64,000 nt of DNA from Delphinus delphis (Eukaryota; Chordata; Mammalia; Artiodactyla; Delphinidae): contig NC_082698.1 of assembly GCF_949987515.2 (NCBI RefSeq), positions 35,267,964 through 35,331,963 of the forward strand. Direction: 5' to 3'. Made by a program: the position numbers and the translations under genes. The notes beneath the pieces are model-generated. The model searched no databases, was not told the DNA's origin, and saw only the letters and a list, made by a program, of their open reading frames with translations. Positions 35,593-46,163 of this stretch are shown here, piece after piece; within the stretch, counting starts at the first letter, position 1; each line of letters starts with the position of its first letter.

Positions 35593-35779
35593 CTTTTACT
35601 AAGAAAAATTAGGTTTTAAATGGCTTTGGAGATAGTAATCTCAGTTTCTCCTTGAACTGTAAAGAGACCTAAGTATTTTCACATAGTTAAACACCTCAGA
35701 GATGAGAAGCCAGAAACAGAGGTCTTTTCACCCCATCCCCAAGTAAAGCTCTTTGCTCCTCTTGCAACCTGTCTCAAGC

Positions 35780-35888
35780 ATTCATGCATCAGAATTACCT
35801 GAGTGCTTTGAAAAATACAGATTCTTAGGACTCACCATAAATCAACTCAGAATGCCTGAGGTGGGGCCCAGGGATATGCATTTATTAT
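35780..35888 (-). mobile_element. MER20-type hAT fragment
   Basis: GCATCAGAATTACCTGAGTG and GAGGTGGGGCCCAGGGATAT are MER20-like. Truncated on the right by the A/T-rich block that follows. Confidence 0.6.
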
Positions 35889-35889
35889 T

Positions 35890-36300
35890 ATTATTTTTTA
35901 CTTACTAATTAACTTTATTTTTTTTCCAGGAATTTTAAATTTCCTTTTTTTTTTCACCACAACTCACCCACACACACTGTATTTTATTTTTACAAGACAA
36001 ACAAACTGACACCACGCATTGTAAATGGATGACCGCAACAAAAGCAACAATGATTGCAATTACCAAACACGAAACACACTCATACTATGTCATAATATTG
36101 ACATTCAGTCCAGGAATCCTCCACTGTAACAGCTCCTTTACTTTGCAGTGAAAATTGATTTGTATATTTTTTGCCTCTGTGTCCTTGTGGGATTTTTTTT
36201 TTTTAAAACGGAGAGTCACAAAAATTATAATCATCCTCATCAGTTCACTCAGTCCCATATAATTAATTTTTTTTATCTTGATCTTTTGTTAGCACTTTTA
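35890..36300 (-). pseudogene. Possible antisense retrocopy of an mRNA 3' end
   Basis: On the - strand the block ends AATAAAGTTAATTAGTAAGT and then an A-rich (AATAATAAT) tail, as in a reverse-transcribed 3' UTR. The 300 bases before it are unique-looking and lack known repeat words. It interrupts a MER20-like element. I do not recognise the parent gene. Confidence 0.35.
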
Positions 36301-36938
36301 TGAATTCATCAGTTTTCCATTGACCAGCTCCCACAGGTTAGTCTTTTATCCACAGCACCTGAGCACTCTGGCTCTATGACCTAATCAAGGTTATATTGTT
36401 ACTAATAACCGGTCTCATATAACCTATCTTGGGACATTTTGGAAACTTTTTGAATAAAAATTGCTCCAGTAAGCATGCTGTTTAAGAAGACAGTAAGCAT
36501 GTCATGTGCTAATTATGGCCTGTGACACCATAAAATAAAAGTGCATTACTGAATGCTTTCAATTTCTTATAATGATGGGAAGGTGGCATGTCATGGGGCC
36601 TTTTTAGCCCCAGACATCACTCCAGAGAATTCCAAACAGATATAGACAAGGGCAATTAGGACCCGGATCCTTTCCTCGCAGGCTGTTTACCCATGGGAAT
36701 AGGATGTCCTGAAGCAACACTTCCCTCAAGTGACGTGTCGATAAGTCTGGTTATCAGAAAGATATTATTGGTGGTGTGATACGCAGGGCATTTACATTTT
36801 CTTGATAGGGTTAGTCATATGAAAGCTGACAAAGAAGGAAAAGGAGCAGTGGTGTGGTGCAATGTCAACAGACAGCTGTCCCCTGGCTTCCCGATAAATA
36901 GGATGACTTGCATTGCTGAGCGGTGTGGTCACTGCCAA
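36301..36938. other. ANKRD1 proximal upstream sequence
   Basis: No repeat recognised. Contains an E-box CAGCTG (36873-36878) and a GATA word in CCCGATAAATAGG (36889-36901). Candidate promoter or enhancer DNA by position only. Confidence 0.4.
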
Positions 36939-36945
36939 AGGAATG
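36939..36945 (-). promoter_or_regulatory. M-CAT (TEAD) motif upstream of ANKRD1
   Basis: AGGAATG is the exact complement of the M-CAT consensus CATTCCT. It lies about 220 bp before the inferred start site. A shorter match, GGAATG at 37031-37036, and an E-box, CACCTG at 37043-37048, lie closer in. ANKRD1 is a standard YAP/TEAD target in other mammals, so the site is plausible, but a 7-bp motif can occur by chance. Confidence 0.5.
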
Positions 36946-37126
36946 GCCCTCTCACATTTCTTCCTGATTCACATATTCAGTGGGGTTACTTGTCATCCCC
37001 TCCCTCTCCTGCTTCCCAGACACTGAGTCTGGAATGAAACTTCACCTGCCTCTGAGCTGGCCCCGGGTGGGGGCAGGGGTGTTACTTGGGTTCCCAGGTT
37101 GGAAGATTAGCTCACCCGGCCCTAGC

Positions 37127-37134
37127 TATATAAG
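37127..37134 (+). promoter_or_regulatory. ANKRD1: TATA box of ANKRD1
   Basis: TATATAAG lies about 85-92 bp before the start codon. Placing transcription 30 bp downstream puts the start near 37158 and gives a 5' UTR of about 60 bp with no upstream ATG. The start site is inferred from spacing only. Confidence 0.85.
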
Positions 37135-37157
37135 CTGATCAGAGCAAGGGGGCTCCC

Positions 37158-37218
37158 CAGGGCCGACTCAACGTTTCAACCCCCAGGAGGAAAACAGACA
37201 GAGGAACTTTAGGTCAAC
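37158..37218 (+). other. ANKRD1: ANKRD1 5' UTR (inferred)
   Basis: This is the interval between the inferred transcription start, about 30 bp after the TATA box, and the first ATG. It contains no upstream ATG. The left edge is approximate. Confidence 0.65.
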
Positions 37219-37245
37219 ATGATGGTTCTGAAAGTAGAAGAGCTG
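37219..37245 (+). CDS. ANKRD1: ANKRD1 coding exon 1
   Basis: Encodes residues 1-9, MMVLKVEEL, and ends at CTG before the donor GTATGT. Intron 1 is 660 bp (37246-37905) and shows no recognisable repeat. Confidence 0.95.
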
Positions 37246-40200
37246 GTATGTAAAGGACATTATTTCTACGAAGTGAAAAATGGGGCAGCCTTGATTTTTA
37301 TTTGAAAATTGAAATGCCCTTTTCTTTCTTGCATAATGTGCTGGTACTCTGAAAATGTCATATATGGAAAATGGTTGGTTTATGTGATGAAATAAGTGAA
37401 ACTGGAAAAAGAGAGCTGGCAGTAATGAATTCTCTACATATTTCCTATCTATTATCTTCTCCTTTGCTTTTATTACTAAAGTGTGTAATCATGTATAGTT
37501 ATCAAAATGCCTTAGGGGAGAAGTTCTATTGCAGGAATATATGTCTGGAAACTATAACTCAAGGCAAGGGATCATCAACCTAAAATGAAAGAATTTTAAA
37601 TAATCGGTGGGGATGCGGAGGACAGATTGTGATTTTCCTAGGAGAAATGTGATTAAGTAGATTAAAAGTAGATTTAAACATTTCAACCTAACCTAAACCT
37701 TGATTTAACCAAGAGAGGGGGACAAGCATCTGAAGGTTATCCTGGAACACTGCAGCAACTCGTTGCTGCCTGAGATAGGAGAATGTGCTGCAATGGAGGC
37801 CACTGTCAGCAGGGAGGGAGGGCTGGGGGCTGCCTGCAGCATCTTCTGTGGAGAATGACCCCAGGACAGGCCTGCTACTTCTGACCCTGCCATCTTCCCT
37901 TGTAGGTTACAGGGAAGAAGAATGGCAGTGGGGACGCTGGGGAGTTCCTTCCTGAGGATTTCAGAGATGGAGAGTATGAAGCTGCTGTCACTTTAGAGAA
38001 GCAAGACGACCTGAAAACACTTCCAGCCCACTCTGTGAGCCTGCGGGAGCAACAGTGGAAAACTGAGAAACAGCGAGAGGCAGAGGTAAGACCCTTCCAT
38101 GAAATTCATGCGTGGGAGGTTGGGGACGGGGCAGAGGATGGAGGTGCCAGACAGGAAGGAGAAGAGAGAGAAACCAAACAAATGCAACCATTCCAAAGAT
38201 GTTTCTTTACCAGATTCTAACCTATAAAGAGGCAACTTCTATGGGACAGGTTGCAGAAAATAATTCTTTGGCAAGACTATGACCTCTGGATTCCAAATCA
38301 ATCACTGTATGTTCTGTGACTGTGTTTTGATTGAAAGACTTGGAAAGAGAAATGTGTCCAGTGAATTTCTGATGTCTTACACTGTCTGGTTAATCCCAAA
38401 CAAGGGAGCCTTCTTTTTCTTAGTAATGTGGTTTGTGGTCCAAGGATCATTGTTTGACTGTGGCCGCTTTCTGTGTTGACAAAATGTGTTGCTGGGTGAA
38501 TTTTCATTACTTACTAACCACAGATAAAACATGCATTTGTTAGCTGTAGTCCAGGATAGTCTATTTCATGAGCCCTGCTTAGTGGGCCACCTGAAAGACA
38601 ATGGCATTGAAATTTTAGAGCTTAAAACTTATTAGTGGAGTCTTCTGGGTAAAAAAAAAAAAAAAATTCATGAGCATGATACAAAATTCTACAGAAATCT
38701 GGGGTTTGTTTATGGAAATAATTACAAAATCATCACTTAGAGACTAGATCCTATCTCCAGTGAAAAGCTGATGCTATGAGAAAGGAAAGTGAAGATGAAG
38801 GCAATTAGCGGAAAAATTTGACCCCTAAGTACTTGAATAAGAAATCACTAAATCCAAGTCAAAGACTTATTATAAATTTTTTATCTTTTTGCGCAAACTG
38901 TTCACGTACTTAGCTCAGACCTTGCAGATTCTGTTTTGACACAACCAGAATGCTTGTCAGTAGAACTCACTGTATTTTGAAACATGGATTTCTTTTTTAG
39001 CTCAAGAAGAAAAAACTAGAACAAAGATCAAAGCTTGAAAATTTAGAAGACCTTGAAATCATCATTCAACTGAAGAAAAGGAAAAAATACAGGAAAACTA
39101 AAGTTCCAGTTGTGAAGGAACCTGAACCCGAAATCATCGTAAGGGCTGCTTGGTTTTGCAGTATTACACCTCGGCATTAGGCTACAGGGGAATAAATATC
39201 TGTGGAGGGTGTGATTGAATGTTGGAAAACCCATGGTAACTCTCACACTGTTTTTTCGGCTTTAGACAGAACCTGTGGATGTGCCTAGTTTTCTGAAGGC
39301 TGCCCTGGAGAATAAACTGCCAGTAGTAGAAAAATTCTTGTCAGACAAGAACAATCCAGATGTCTGTGATGAGGTAAGGCTTATACAAAGCACTGCAAAA
39401 TCCAGCTCATTAATTTCGTGTTTCTTATGCTTTGCTGCAGCCTTGCTAATCTAGTGCCAAAAATCAATCCACCTGAAACAGTCTCCCCAGCTGTTGCCAC
39501 ATATGCCAATAGCATAACAGGGGAGTGCAGTGGTCCAGAAAAAGAAAATGCTGGATCAGTGCTAGGGATTGCATTATTGTTTGCACTCTAATATACTTCT
39601 GACTGCTTTTTCAGCTTGTCTTTAATTTTTAGATCTTTGGGATAGACTCTTAATATGGCAGGACCAACGAGTCACCAATGGAGAAATATATTATTAGCAT
39701 TATCTTTGATTGGACTCAAATACATCAGCTCCACACAGGGAATCTGTAGACTGGAGTTCAAGTGCTAGCTCTATCACTACTGGCCTATTGGATTTTTAGC
39801 AGCCAGTCTGCATTTTCTGGACCTCAGTTTCCTTATCTGAAAATAGAGGGCATTGGAGTGAAATGCCTAAAAGGTGTTCCAGCACGGTCTATTAATCCAT
39901 TTATATGAAGCCATTTACCAGAAATCACTAACCCTTTTTGTATCCTTTCCCCCATGAATTGGAATAAGGAATCATTTCTGAAGTTGAATGAAAAATGTCT
40001 CCCATTTTCTTAAAAATGAATTGAATGCTTTTTGATATTCAACCTATCAACTGTCCCAGATGGAAGAAAACAGCCTGAACTGCATGGCAAATACTACAGA
40101 CACCATGAAGGCACAAAATACAAGAAAGGGAAATGTCAGCATTTAGGTAGTTTTGAATCTTTAAGCCCATGTGCCTTGATGTAGACCTCGAAGCACTTAG

Positions 40201-43122
40201 AAATGTATGTTGCAGGAGGCGCAAATCTCAGTTGCAGAATAATTGTTGTAGACAACGAGTTTAGTAAATTTGACATTTCTAATTCATAAAGAAGCACTCA
40301 AGTTTCTATCAGCTAGGTCATCAGAGTCCCCAGCTTCATACTTCTTAGAAAGGATTTATGCTCATTTTTATATGCATCGCTCCCTCTCTCTTTCTTAAAT
40401 CTCTATTTTGACAGTATAAACGGACAGCTCTTCATAGAGCATGCTTAGAAGGACATTTGGCAATTGTGGAGAAGTTAATAGAAGCTGGAGCCCAGATTGA
40501 ATTCCGTGATATGGTAAATATATTTCTTTGTTTGGAAGTGAGCCAAAGTAAGTAGACTATATGAAACTTGAGAAAACCTACAATGGAAAAGGGGGCTGAC
40601 TGTATTGAAAATTGATCTGCAAGAACTAGGCAGAAGTTCGTTTCTCCATACAAAGGGAAGTTGGGAGATGGGACTAGGTCATGTGGGAAGTATTTTCTAC
40701 ACATACTGAAAGGAGAGGAGTGTTCCAGGGAAACGAAGGAAGTGAGAGCTGCTGGACAGAATTCAATATCCTCATCGAAGACTTGGGTCATTATCAAGTC
40801 AGTAGCCTTACTGAGAAGTAACGCAGTCAACACTTGCCTTTCACCCTCCATGTCCTTCCACCATATGTGGCCGCCTGCTCCTGGCCCCTTGGCTGCCAAC
40901 AGCATCTCAGAATTCTCTAGCTGCACACCTTATATGATAGATGCTGATTGCCATCTGTGAGATTTGGGGCTAGACTGCATACAAAATGAATTTCATCTAC
41001 GGAAAGTAGCTGCTATTCAGACCTCAGTAATTCAACCACTGTGATTTCTACACAGACCGGTACACAGCATATTTTACGACCTGAAGATTGAGCTGGGAAA
41101 ATGCTTTATTTAAATACAGCTCAATTTGACTTTTCAGCAAAGTGGAAAAGGGACTGGAAAAGTCCAAAGGAACTGGCCAAAATTGAACCCAAAAGACGTA
41201 CACACAGAAAAACAAGAAAAGAAACAAAATATAAAGTTTGTATAGAAAGACACAAAAATTCACGAGCATGGGATTTGGAGGGCCAGGGATATACCAGACT
41301 TACTCCTATGAGTAAGCGCAGTGACCACGAGTGATGATGGTCAAGGTACAGAGGGTGTGCTGGCACAAATGGCAGGAGAGAACCAGCAAGGGATGAGGAA
41401 AAAACAACAGGGACAAGGGAGAGGTGTCAGATCCAGATGAACATCTTTTGGAAGGGACTACTTTTATTCTGCCAGAATTTTAAAATACATTTGTCTAGAA
41501 CTTTTGAGTCTACCTGGCAAAAGCGGTTAAAAGTTCCAGGCAGACTGTGGGTTAGAATATCTCTTCTGCCACTTACTAGCTGTGTTTCCTTGGGCAAGAA
41601 ACTTGAATATTTCGGAGCCTTGTTTTTCTCATCTGCAAAATGAGCACAGAATACCCACTTCATAATGTTGCTGGGAGCATCATTGTGTCTGAAGTACGCG
41701 GCACTATGTTGGCACGAGGAAATTCCCAATAAATTGCAGTTCTTATCCTCTTTTAAAAAGATTTATTAAGAACCTCCTAACGATGCAAACACGCACATAG
41801 ATACATACACAGGAGCGCATACACTCACATTCACACACTTAAGAGTTTAGCCAAAACACTAGGCAAGAGCCTTCGACTACAATAGTTACAACTGGCAACC
41901 TAGACGAGGACAGCCCAGTGTCACCCACGGATGCCCTAGCAAACCTGGCGTTCCCGGGCTTTAGAAACGAAGTACTAATTCCTCTGTCTAGGTTCTTCTT
42001 TCACTAACTCCTTTTACCTTCCCGGTATAGCTTGAATCCACAGCCATTCACTGGGCAAGCCGCGGAGGAAACCTGGATGTCTTAAAACTGTTGCTGAACA
42101 AAGGAGCAAAAATCAGTGCGCGGGATAAGGTATTTCTCCTCCTCCTGTCCCCCTCCTTCTTCCCCTCCTCCACCCTGTCCCTCCTCCACTTCTCCCCTTC
42201 ACACATGCCTTGGGGTCTGGGCAGCCTTTGTCCTCAAGCCCAGGGACACAGCAGACTCTTGCATTTTGCAGTTGCTCAGCACGGCGCTGCACGTGGCGGT
42301 GAGGACCGGCCACTACGAGTGCGCAGAGCATATCATCGCCTGCGAGGCGGAACTCAACGCCAAGGACCGAGTGAGTAGCCCGGCAGAGTTTGGCCTCCTA
42401 AAGCTTCACTCATTTACATATTTGGAATAACTGCCCCAGCCGGGCACCCTTGCGGGACCCACTTCCTGGCCTCAGGCTCACCTTGTCTGTTCACTCTGCT
42501 TCTCTAGGAAGGAGATACCCCCCTGCATGACGCCGTGAGGCTGAACCGGTACAAGATGATCAGACTCCTGATCATGTATGGCGCCGACCTCAACATCAAG
42601 AACTGTGTAAGTGCTCAAGCAAGGGGCCCTGCTTGCCAGCTTTCTAACGAACAGAAATATGGCTCACATACTTGAAAAGATTCTTACAACGGTAGTGTTG
42701 ATATTTCAGGGGTCTCTTGTTGGTTTAAATGCCCCTGGTCATTCCCATAAGGACATTGCCGAGTTTGGCAAGGACTCAGATCACCTGGTCAGAGATGGGG
42801 AAGCCATCGTGACTGCTATGACCTCGGTGCCTGTAGTAATTCTTTAAAAATTTGGCCTTGAAGATAAAAGATGGCCAAACCGCCCACGCTTACAGACATA
42901 AGCACAGTCTGCCCTGGCCATCCCTGGCTGAGCAAGGTTTGGGGTAGTCAGGAATAAAGACACCCACCATTGCTGAAGTTGTCAAAAATTCCACAGTGGT
43001 CAATGCAACCAAGGGCCAAGGAACTCAAATTAATCAACATCTAATCCAAGTAATTCTGAATAGTCCTCCCCTCCTTACAGCAGCATGACAGGCTACCACT
43101 TTTTCCAGGGGGAGCCATGCTT

Positions 43123-43153
<31 letters not shown>

Positions 43154-45212
43154 GCGGTACTCGGGCCTCTTACTGGTGCGGCCTCTCCCGTTGCGGAGCA
43201 CAGGCTCCGGACGCGCAGGCTCAGCGGCCATGGCTCACGGGCCCAGCCGCTCCGCGGCACGTGGGATCTTCCTAGACCAGGGCACGAACCCGTGTCCCCT
43301 GCATCGGCAGGCAGACTCTCAACCACTGCGCCACCAGGGAAGCTCCATTGCCTATATTTTTGAGATAATTTCTGTTCATTCTCCTCTTTGGTTTATCTGC
43401 ACATCCCTCAAAATACTTTCCTGTATTTAGGCCCTGAAAATGCTTGTATAAGTCCCCTTTATAAGTACGTATTAATTAAGCTTCATCTGTAAGCCAGGGA
43501 ATGTAACCAAATTTTCCTCATGGTCCCAATTCCCACTCAAGCATCATCTAAGCTTTAAAAATATCACTGGGAGGGGGCTTCCCTGGTGGCGCAGTGGTTG
43601 AGAGTCCACCTGCCAATTCAGGGGACACGGGTTCGTGCCCCGGTCTGGGAAGATCCCACATGCCGTGGAGTGGCTGGATCCGTGAGCCATGGCTGCTGAG
43701 CCTGCGCGTCCGGAGCCTGTGCTCCACAACGGGAGAGGCCACAACAGTGAGAGGCCCGCGTACCGCAAAAAAATAAATAAATAAATAAATAAATAATTTA
43801 AACTATCAGAAAGAGTAGATTTAATGAAATCCCCAAGGCTGCAGAAAATATGATTTTTTTTCAGGCAGTGAGAGACACTACCTGCAGAGATAAATAGCGT
43901 ACAGATTTGGGGAGACTGTGTAAGTAGCCAGGGAATCACGAGATAAATTTCAATACAGAGGAGTTCGATGAATTCATGAAAGAATAGCTCCAAATATACA
44001 AATAGTACTCAGGGCTCTGAATTATCAGTAAGACCCCAGCATAAAGGTTCTGGAACTGTTAATGTCACTGACCCAATGGATGGATGTTCCCAAAAAAGAC
44101 CACTAAGCTATTGGACACCATCTTGAAGGGAACTGGAAACAATACATTACTGTATTGTTGTCCAAAACTCTGTCTTCGTGTTTGCTGATGAGTGTCCCTC
44201 AAGGTGCGATGCTACAAGGTGAGAAGGTCCAGAATGAAGGTTGCAGGGCCACTAACTCAAATCCGCACAGGTTCCAGGCAGATGGCATAGATGACTTACA
44301 TGGTGGCTGCTGGTGCCATGCACACAGCTTACTTAAAGGTAGCAGCCCTTCCCCAACTCAGCCCATTGCTGCTCCGTGAAACCACGGGAATTGTGCTGCC
44401 AGGTCTCCCAGTTTTTTCACAGAGATCACAAATTCAGCTGGGAAATCTCTTAATTTCCAACTGTTGCCAATTAATTCCAGGTTTAAAAAAAAATCTAAGC
44501 TCTGTTTGGGCCAAAACAGGTCTCTAGCTTTATTTGCATCTCAAAGCTGCCAGTCTGCAGTCTCTGGGATAAAGAGAGACTTCTGAATGAATAGAGATGG
44601 AAAATTTTAGGACTTCTCAAATTTAAAGACAAGAGTTGAGAGATGACACAGTTTTAATTGTTGTAAATATCTTGAGATGTATGCTTAAGGTAAAAAATGT
44701 TTGGTCTCAAAAGTTATTTATTCATACATCATTGATATCATCTCCAAGAAAAATAAATTTCCTGGGAGAGACCAATGTAAGTTCTGAGCAGCTGTGAAAA
44801 ATCTACCCCTTGGAGTGGTACTTGTGTACTTAAGCCAAGGTGTTGAAGCAGCTCATTCTCTACCAGTTTTTATCAATCAGGAATCATTTTCCAAATTGAT
44901 AGGAAGTGGTTCTTGACCAAGAGGGATACTACTACCTCCCCACACCCATTTTGCAGGATACTGGGCAAGTATGGAGGCATTTTTTGAGTTTGAAAATGAC
45001 TTGGCTTACTCTTGCTGTTTAGTGTCTAGGGACTGGGGATTTTTACCACCACCTGGGATATCCCACAGGAAAGAAAACCATTGCTAATCTGAAATGCCAA
45101 AAGCATTCCCGTGAGAAACAGTGAAGGGCTGGTTTGAATATAAACTGCAAATCACTCATAATGGAAAACATAAAACACTTCAATAACATACACCTATCCA
45201 TTACCTCATTAA

Positions 45213-45261
<49 letters not shown>

Positions 45262-45429
45262 ATGAATTTATAGACGCCTCCCCCCTGGAAGTCAAATTCC
45301 CTCCTCTATTTTGATTAGGCTGGGAAGACCCCGATAGATCTGGTGCTACAGTGGCAGAATGGAACCAAAGCAATATTTGACAGCCTCAAAGAGAACTCCT
45401 ACAAAGCCTCTCGCATAGAGACATTCTGA
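37219..45429 (+). CDS. ANKRD1: ANKRD1, cardiac ankyrin repeat protein (CARP), 9 coding exons
   Basis: Joining 37219-37245, 37906-38085, 39001-39138, 39266-39373, 40415-40513, 42031-42129, 42272-42370, 42508-42606 and 45319-45429 gives 960 bp, or 319 codons plus TGA. All eight introns are GT-AG and phase 0. The protein starts MMVLKVEEL and has a charged helical stretch (about residues 60-93), a basic nuclear localisation cluster KKRKKYRK (94-101), ankyrin repeats in residues 152-283 and the C-terminus SRIETF. Family knowledge: ANKRD1 is a muscle ankyrin repeat protein that binds titin N2A in the sarcomeric I-band and also acts in the nucleus as a transcriptional co-factor. It is induced by stretch, wounding and YAP/TEAD signalling. 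The first of two tandem ATGs is chosen because the mammalian protein starts with two methionines; the second has the stronger Kozak context (A at -3, G at +4). The reading frame is intact. The identification is very secure. Confidence 0.98.
37906..38085 (+). CDS. ANKRD1: ANKRD1 coding exon 2
   Basis: 180 bp encoding residues 10-69, between acceptor TTGTAG and donor GTAAGA. It carries the acidic N-terminal region ([15 protein letters not shown]). Intron 2 is 915 bp and contains only an A-run at about 38651-38665. Confidence 0.96.
39001..39138 (+). CDS. ANKRD1: ANKRD1 coding exon 3
   Basis: 138 bp encoding residues 70-115, between acceptor TTTTTTAG and donor GTAAGG. It encodes the lysine-rich predicted coiled-coil and the nuclear localisation cluster KKRKKYRK at residues 94-101. 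Intron 3 is only 127 bp. Confidence 0.96.
39266..39373 (+). CDS. ANKRD1: ANKRD1 coding exon 4
   Basis: 108 bp encoding residues 116-151, between acceptor GGCTTTAG and donor GTAAGG. It covers the linker and a degenerate first ankyrin-like unit ([17 protein letters not shown]). Intron 4 is 1041 bp and includes a MIR. Confidence 0.96.
39700..39880 (+). mobile_element. MIR in ANKRD1 intron 4
   Basis: GGAGTTCAAGTGCTAGCTC and CAGTTTCCTTATCTGAAAAT. Confidence 0.65.
40415..40513 (+). CDS. ANKRD1: ANKRD1 coding exon 5 (ankyrin repeat)
   Basis: 99 bp encoding residues 152-184, a complete 33-residue ankyrin repeat with the TALHRAC and [14 protein letters not shown] signatures. Acceptor is TTGACAG and donor GTAAAT. 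Intron 5 is 1517 bp and includes a MIR. Confidence 0.97.
41525..41745 (+). mobile_element. MIR in ANKRD1 intron 5
   Basis: TGCCACTTACTAGCTGTGT, CTCATCTGCAAAATGAGC and a near-complete 3' part. Confidence 0.8.
42031..42129 (+). CDS. ANKRD1: ANKRD1 coding exon 6 (ankyrin repeat)
   Basis: 99 bp encoding residues 185-217, an ankyrin repeat with TAIHWAS and [14 protein letters not shown]. Acceptor is GGTATAG and donor GTATTT. Intron 6 is 142 bp and pyrimidine-rich. Confidence 0.97.
42272..42370 (+). CDS. ANKRD1: ANKRD1 coding exon 7 (ankyrin repeat)
   Basis: 99 bp encoding residues 218-250, an ankyrin repeat with TALHVAV and [14 protein letters not shown]. Acceptor is TTTTGCAG and donor GTGAGT. 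Intron 7 is 137 bp. Confidence 0.97.
42508..42606 (+). CDS. ANKRD1: ANKRD1 coding exon 8 (ankyrin repeat)
   Basis: 99 bp encoding residues 251-283, an ankyrin repeat with TPLHDAV and [14 protein letters not shown]. Acceptor is TTCTCTAG and donor GTAAGT. It is followed by the largest intron, 2712 bp, which holds two SINEs and a CA repeat. Confidence 0.97.
43128..43344 (-). mobile_element. CHR-type SINE in ANKRD1 intron 8 (antisense)
   Basis: T-run then GCGGTACTCGGGCCTCTT to CCACCAGGGAAGCTCC. It lies about 520 bp after exon 8 and faces the + strand copy at 43575. Confidence 0.95.
43575..43796 (+). mobile_element. CHR-type SINE in ANKRD1 intron 8 (sense)
   Basis: GGGGCTTCCCTGGTGGCGCAG head, CCGCGTACCGC end and an (AAAT)n tail. 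Flanks TTTAAAAATATCA and TTTAAACTATCA look like a slightly altered duplication. Confidence 0.95.
43800..45190. other. ANKRD1 intron 8, remaining sequence
   Basis: No repeat or exon-like frame recognised between the second SINE and the CA repeat. Confidence 0.45.
45214..45258 (+). repeat. (CA)n microsatellite in ANKRD1 intron 8
   Basis: About 22 pure CA units ending 60 bp before exon 9. Confidence 0.96.
45319..45429 (+). CDS. ANKRD1: ANKRD1 coding exon 9 (C-terminus)
   Basis: 111 bp encoding residues 284-319 and the TGA stop. It begins [15 protein letters not shown], the start of a last partial ankyrin-like unit, and ends SRIETF. The acceptor is TTGATTAG, 60 bp downstream of a CA microsatellite. 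Confidence 0.97.
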   Translation, partial: AGKTPIDLVLQWQNGTKAIFDSLKENSYKASRIETF

Positions 45430-45594
45430 GGAAAACGACGATAGAAGCTTCCATTGGCTGCTCTTCACCGCCCCGAAGAGCAACTCATCATGAAAACCAG
45501 CTTCTCTTTATCAACTGTTGTAAAGCGGCACCTAATTATGTTTTGAGAAAGCACAGGGACGTAGGTATTGACATTTCCCTTAGTGAAACCCACT

Positions 45595-45634
45595 CTATTT
45601 ATTTGTATTTATTATTGTTTATTTATTTATTTAC
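45595..45634 (+). promoter_or_regulatory. AU-rich element in ANKRD1 3' UTR
   Basis: Several overlapping ATTTA pentamers, including ATTTATTTATTTA, lie 170-200 bp after the stop codon. Such class II-like elements usually confer rapid mRNA turnover, which would suit an immediate stress-response transcript. Function is inferred. Confidence 0.6.
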
Positions 45635-46157
45635 TGTGATACCACCGACATTCAGATCCTTTGTGGTCACCCATTTGGAGAACAAGCTTAGTTTCTATGG
45701 GATGCATCAGAGCCTCTTCCCATAGGTAGCCCTTAAACTGTGTTAACCAGAAGCGCTGTCAGTGCCAACTTACGTGTCACCTCGCTCATGGAAGATGTTT
45801 CTCATGGAAGATGTTTCAGGGTGTTTTTGAAAGACAAAGGGGATTATTGCAGCCTTCTTTTCTCCTGAATTTTTCATGCTGAAGTGTGAGGCCATGGAAA
45901 GCCTGTAGCGACAGGAAAGGAAACAGAATGAAAGTGATTCTGTGAGGACTGTAAAGCCCGCCATTCGACGCCTGGGCCTGGTCATTCTTACTAGGTCACA
46001 CGCTGTACGTACCAAGGTAAAGAGAATGTCTTGAGTGTAAGTGGAAGGAGCGGGCCGCTGGGCCGTGCAGAACTGAATGAGTTCAAAAGAGATGAAAGTA
46101 ACTGCGAATTGTAAATGTGTAAATGTATATTATGCTGTATGTATATTTTATGTTCAT

Positions 46158-46163
46158 AATAAA
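46158..46163 (+). terminator. ANKRD1: ANKRD1 polyadenylation signal
   Basis: Canonical AATAAA about 730 bp after the stop, followed by a pyrimidine-rich stretch. It is the best signal before the MER20 repeat begins at about 46262. Confidence 0.8.
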
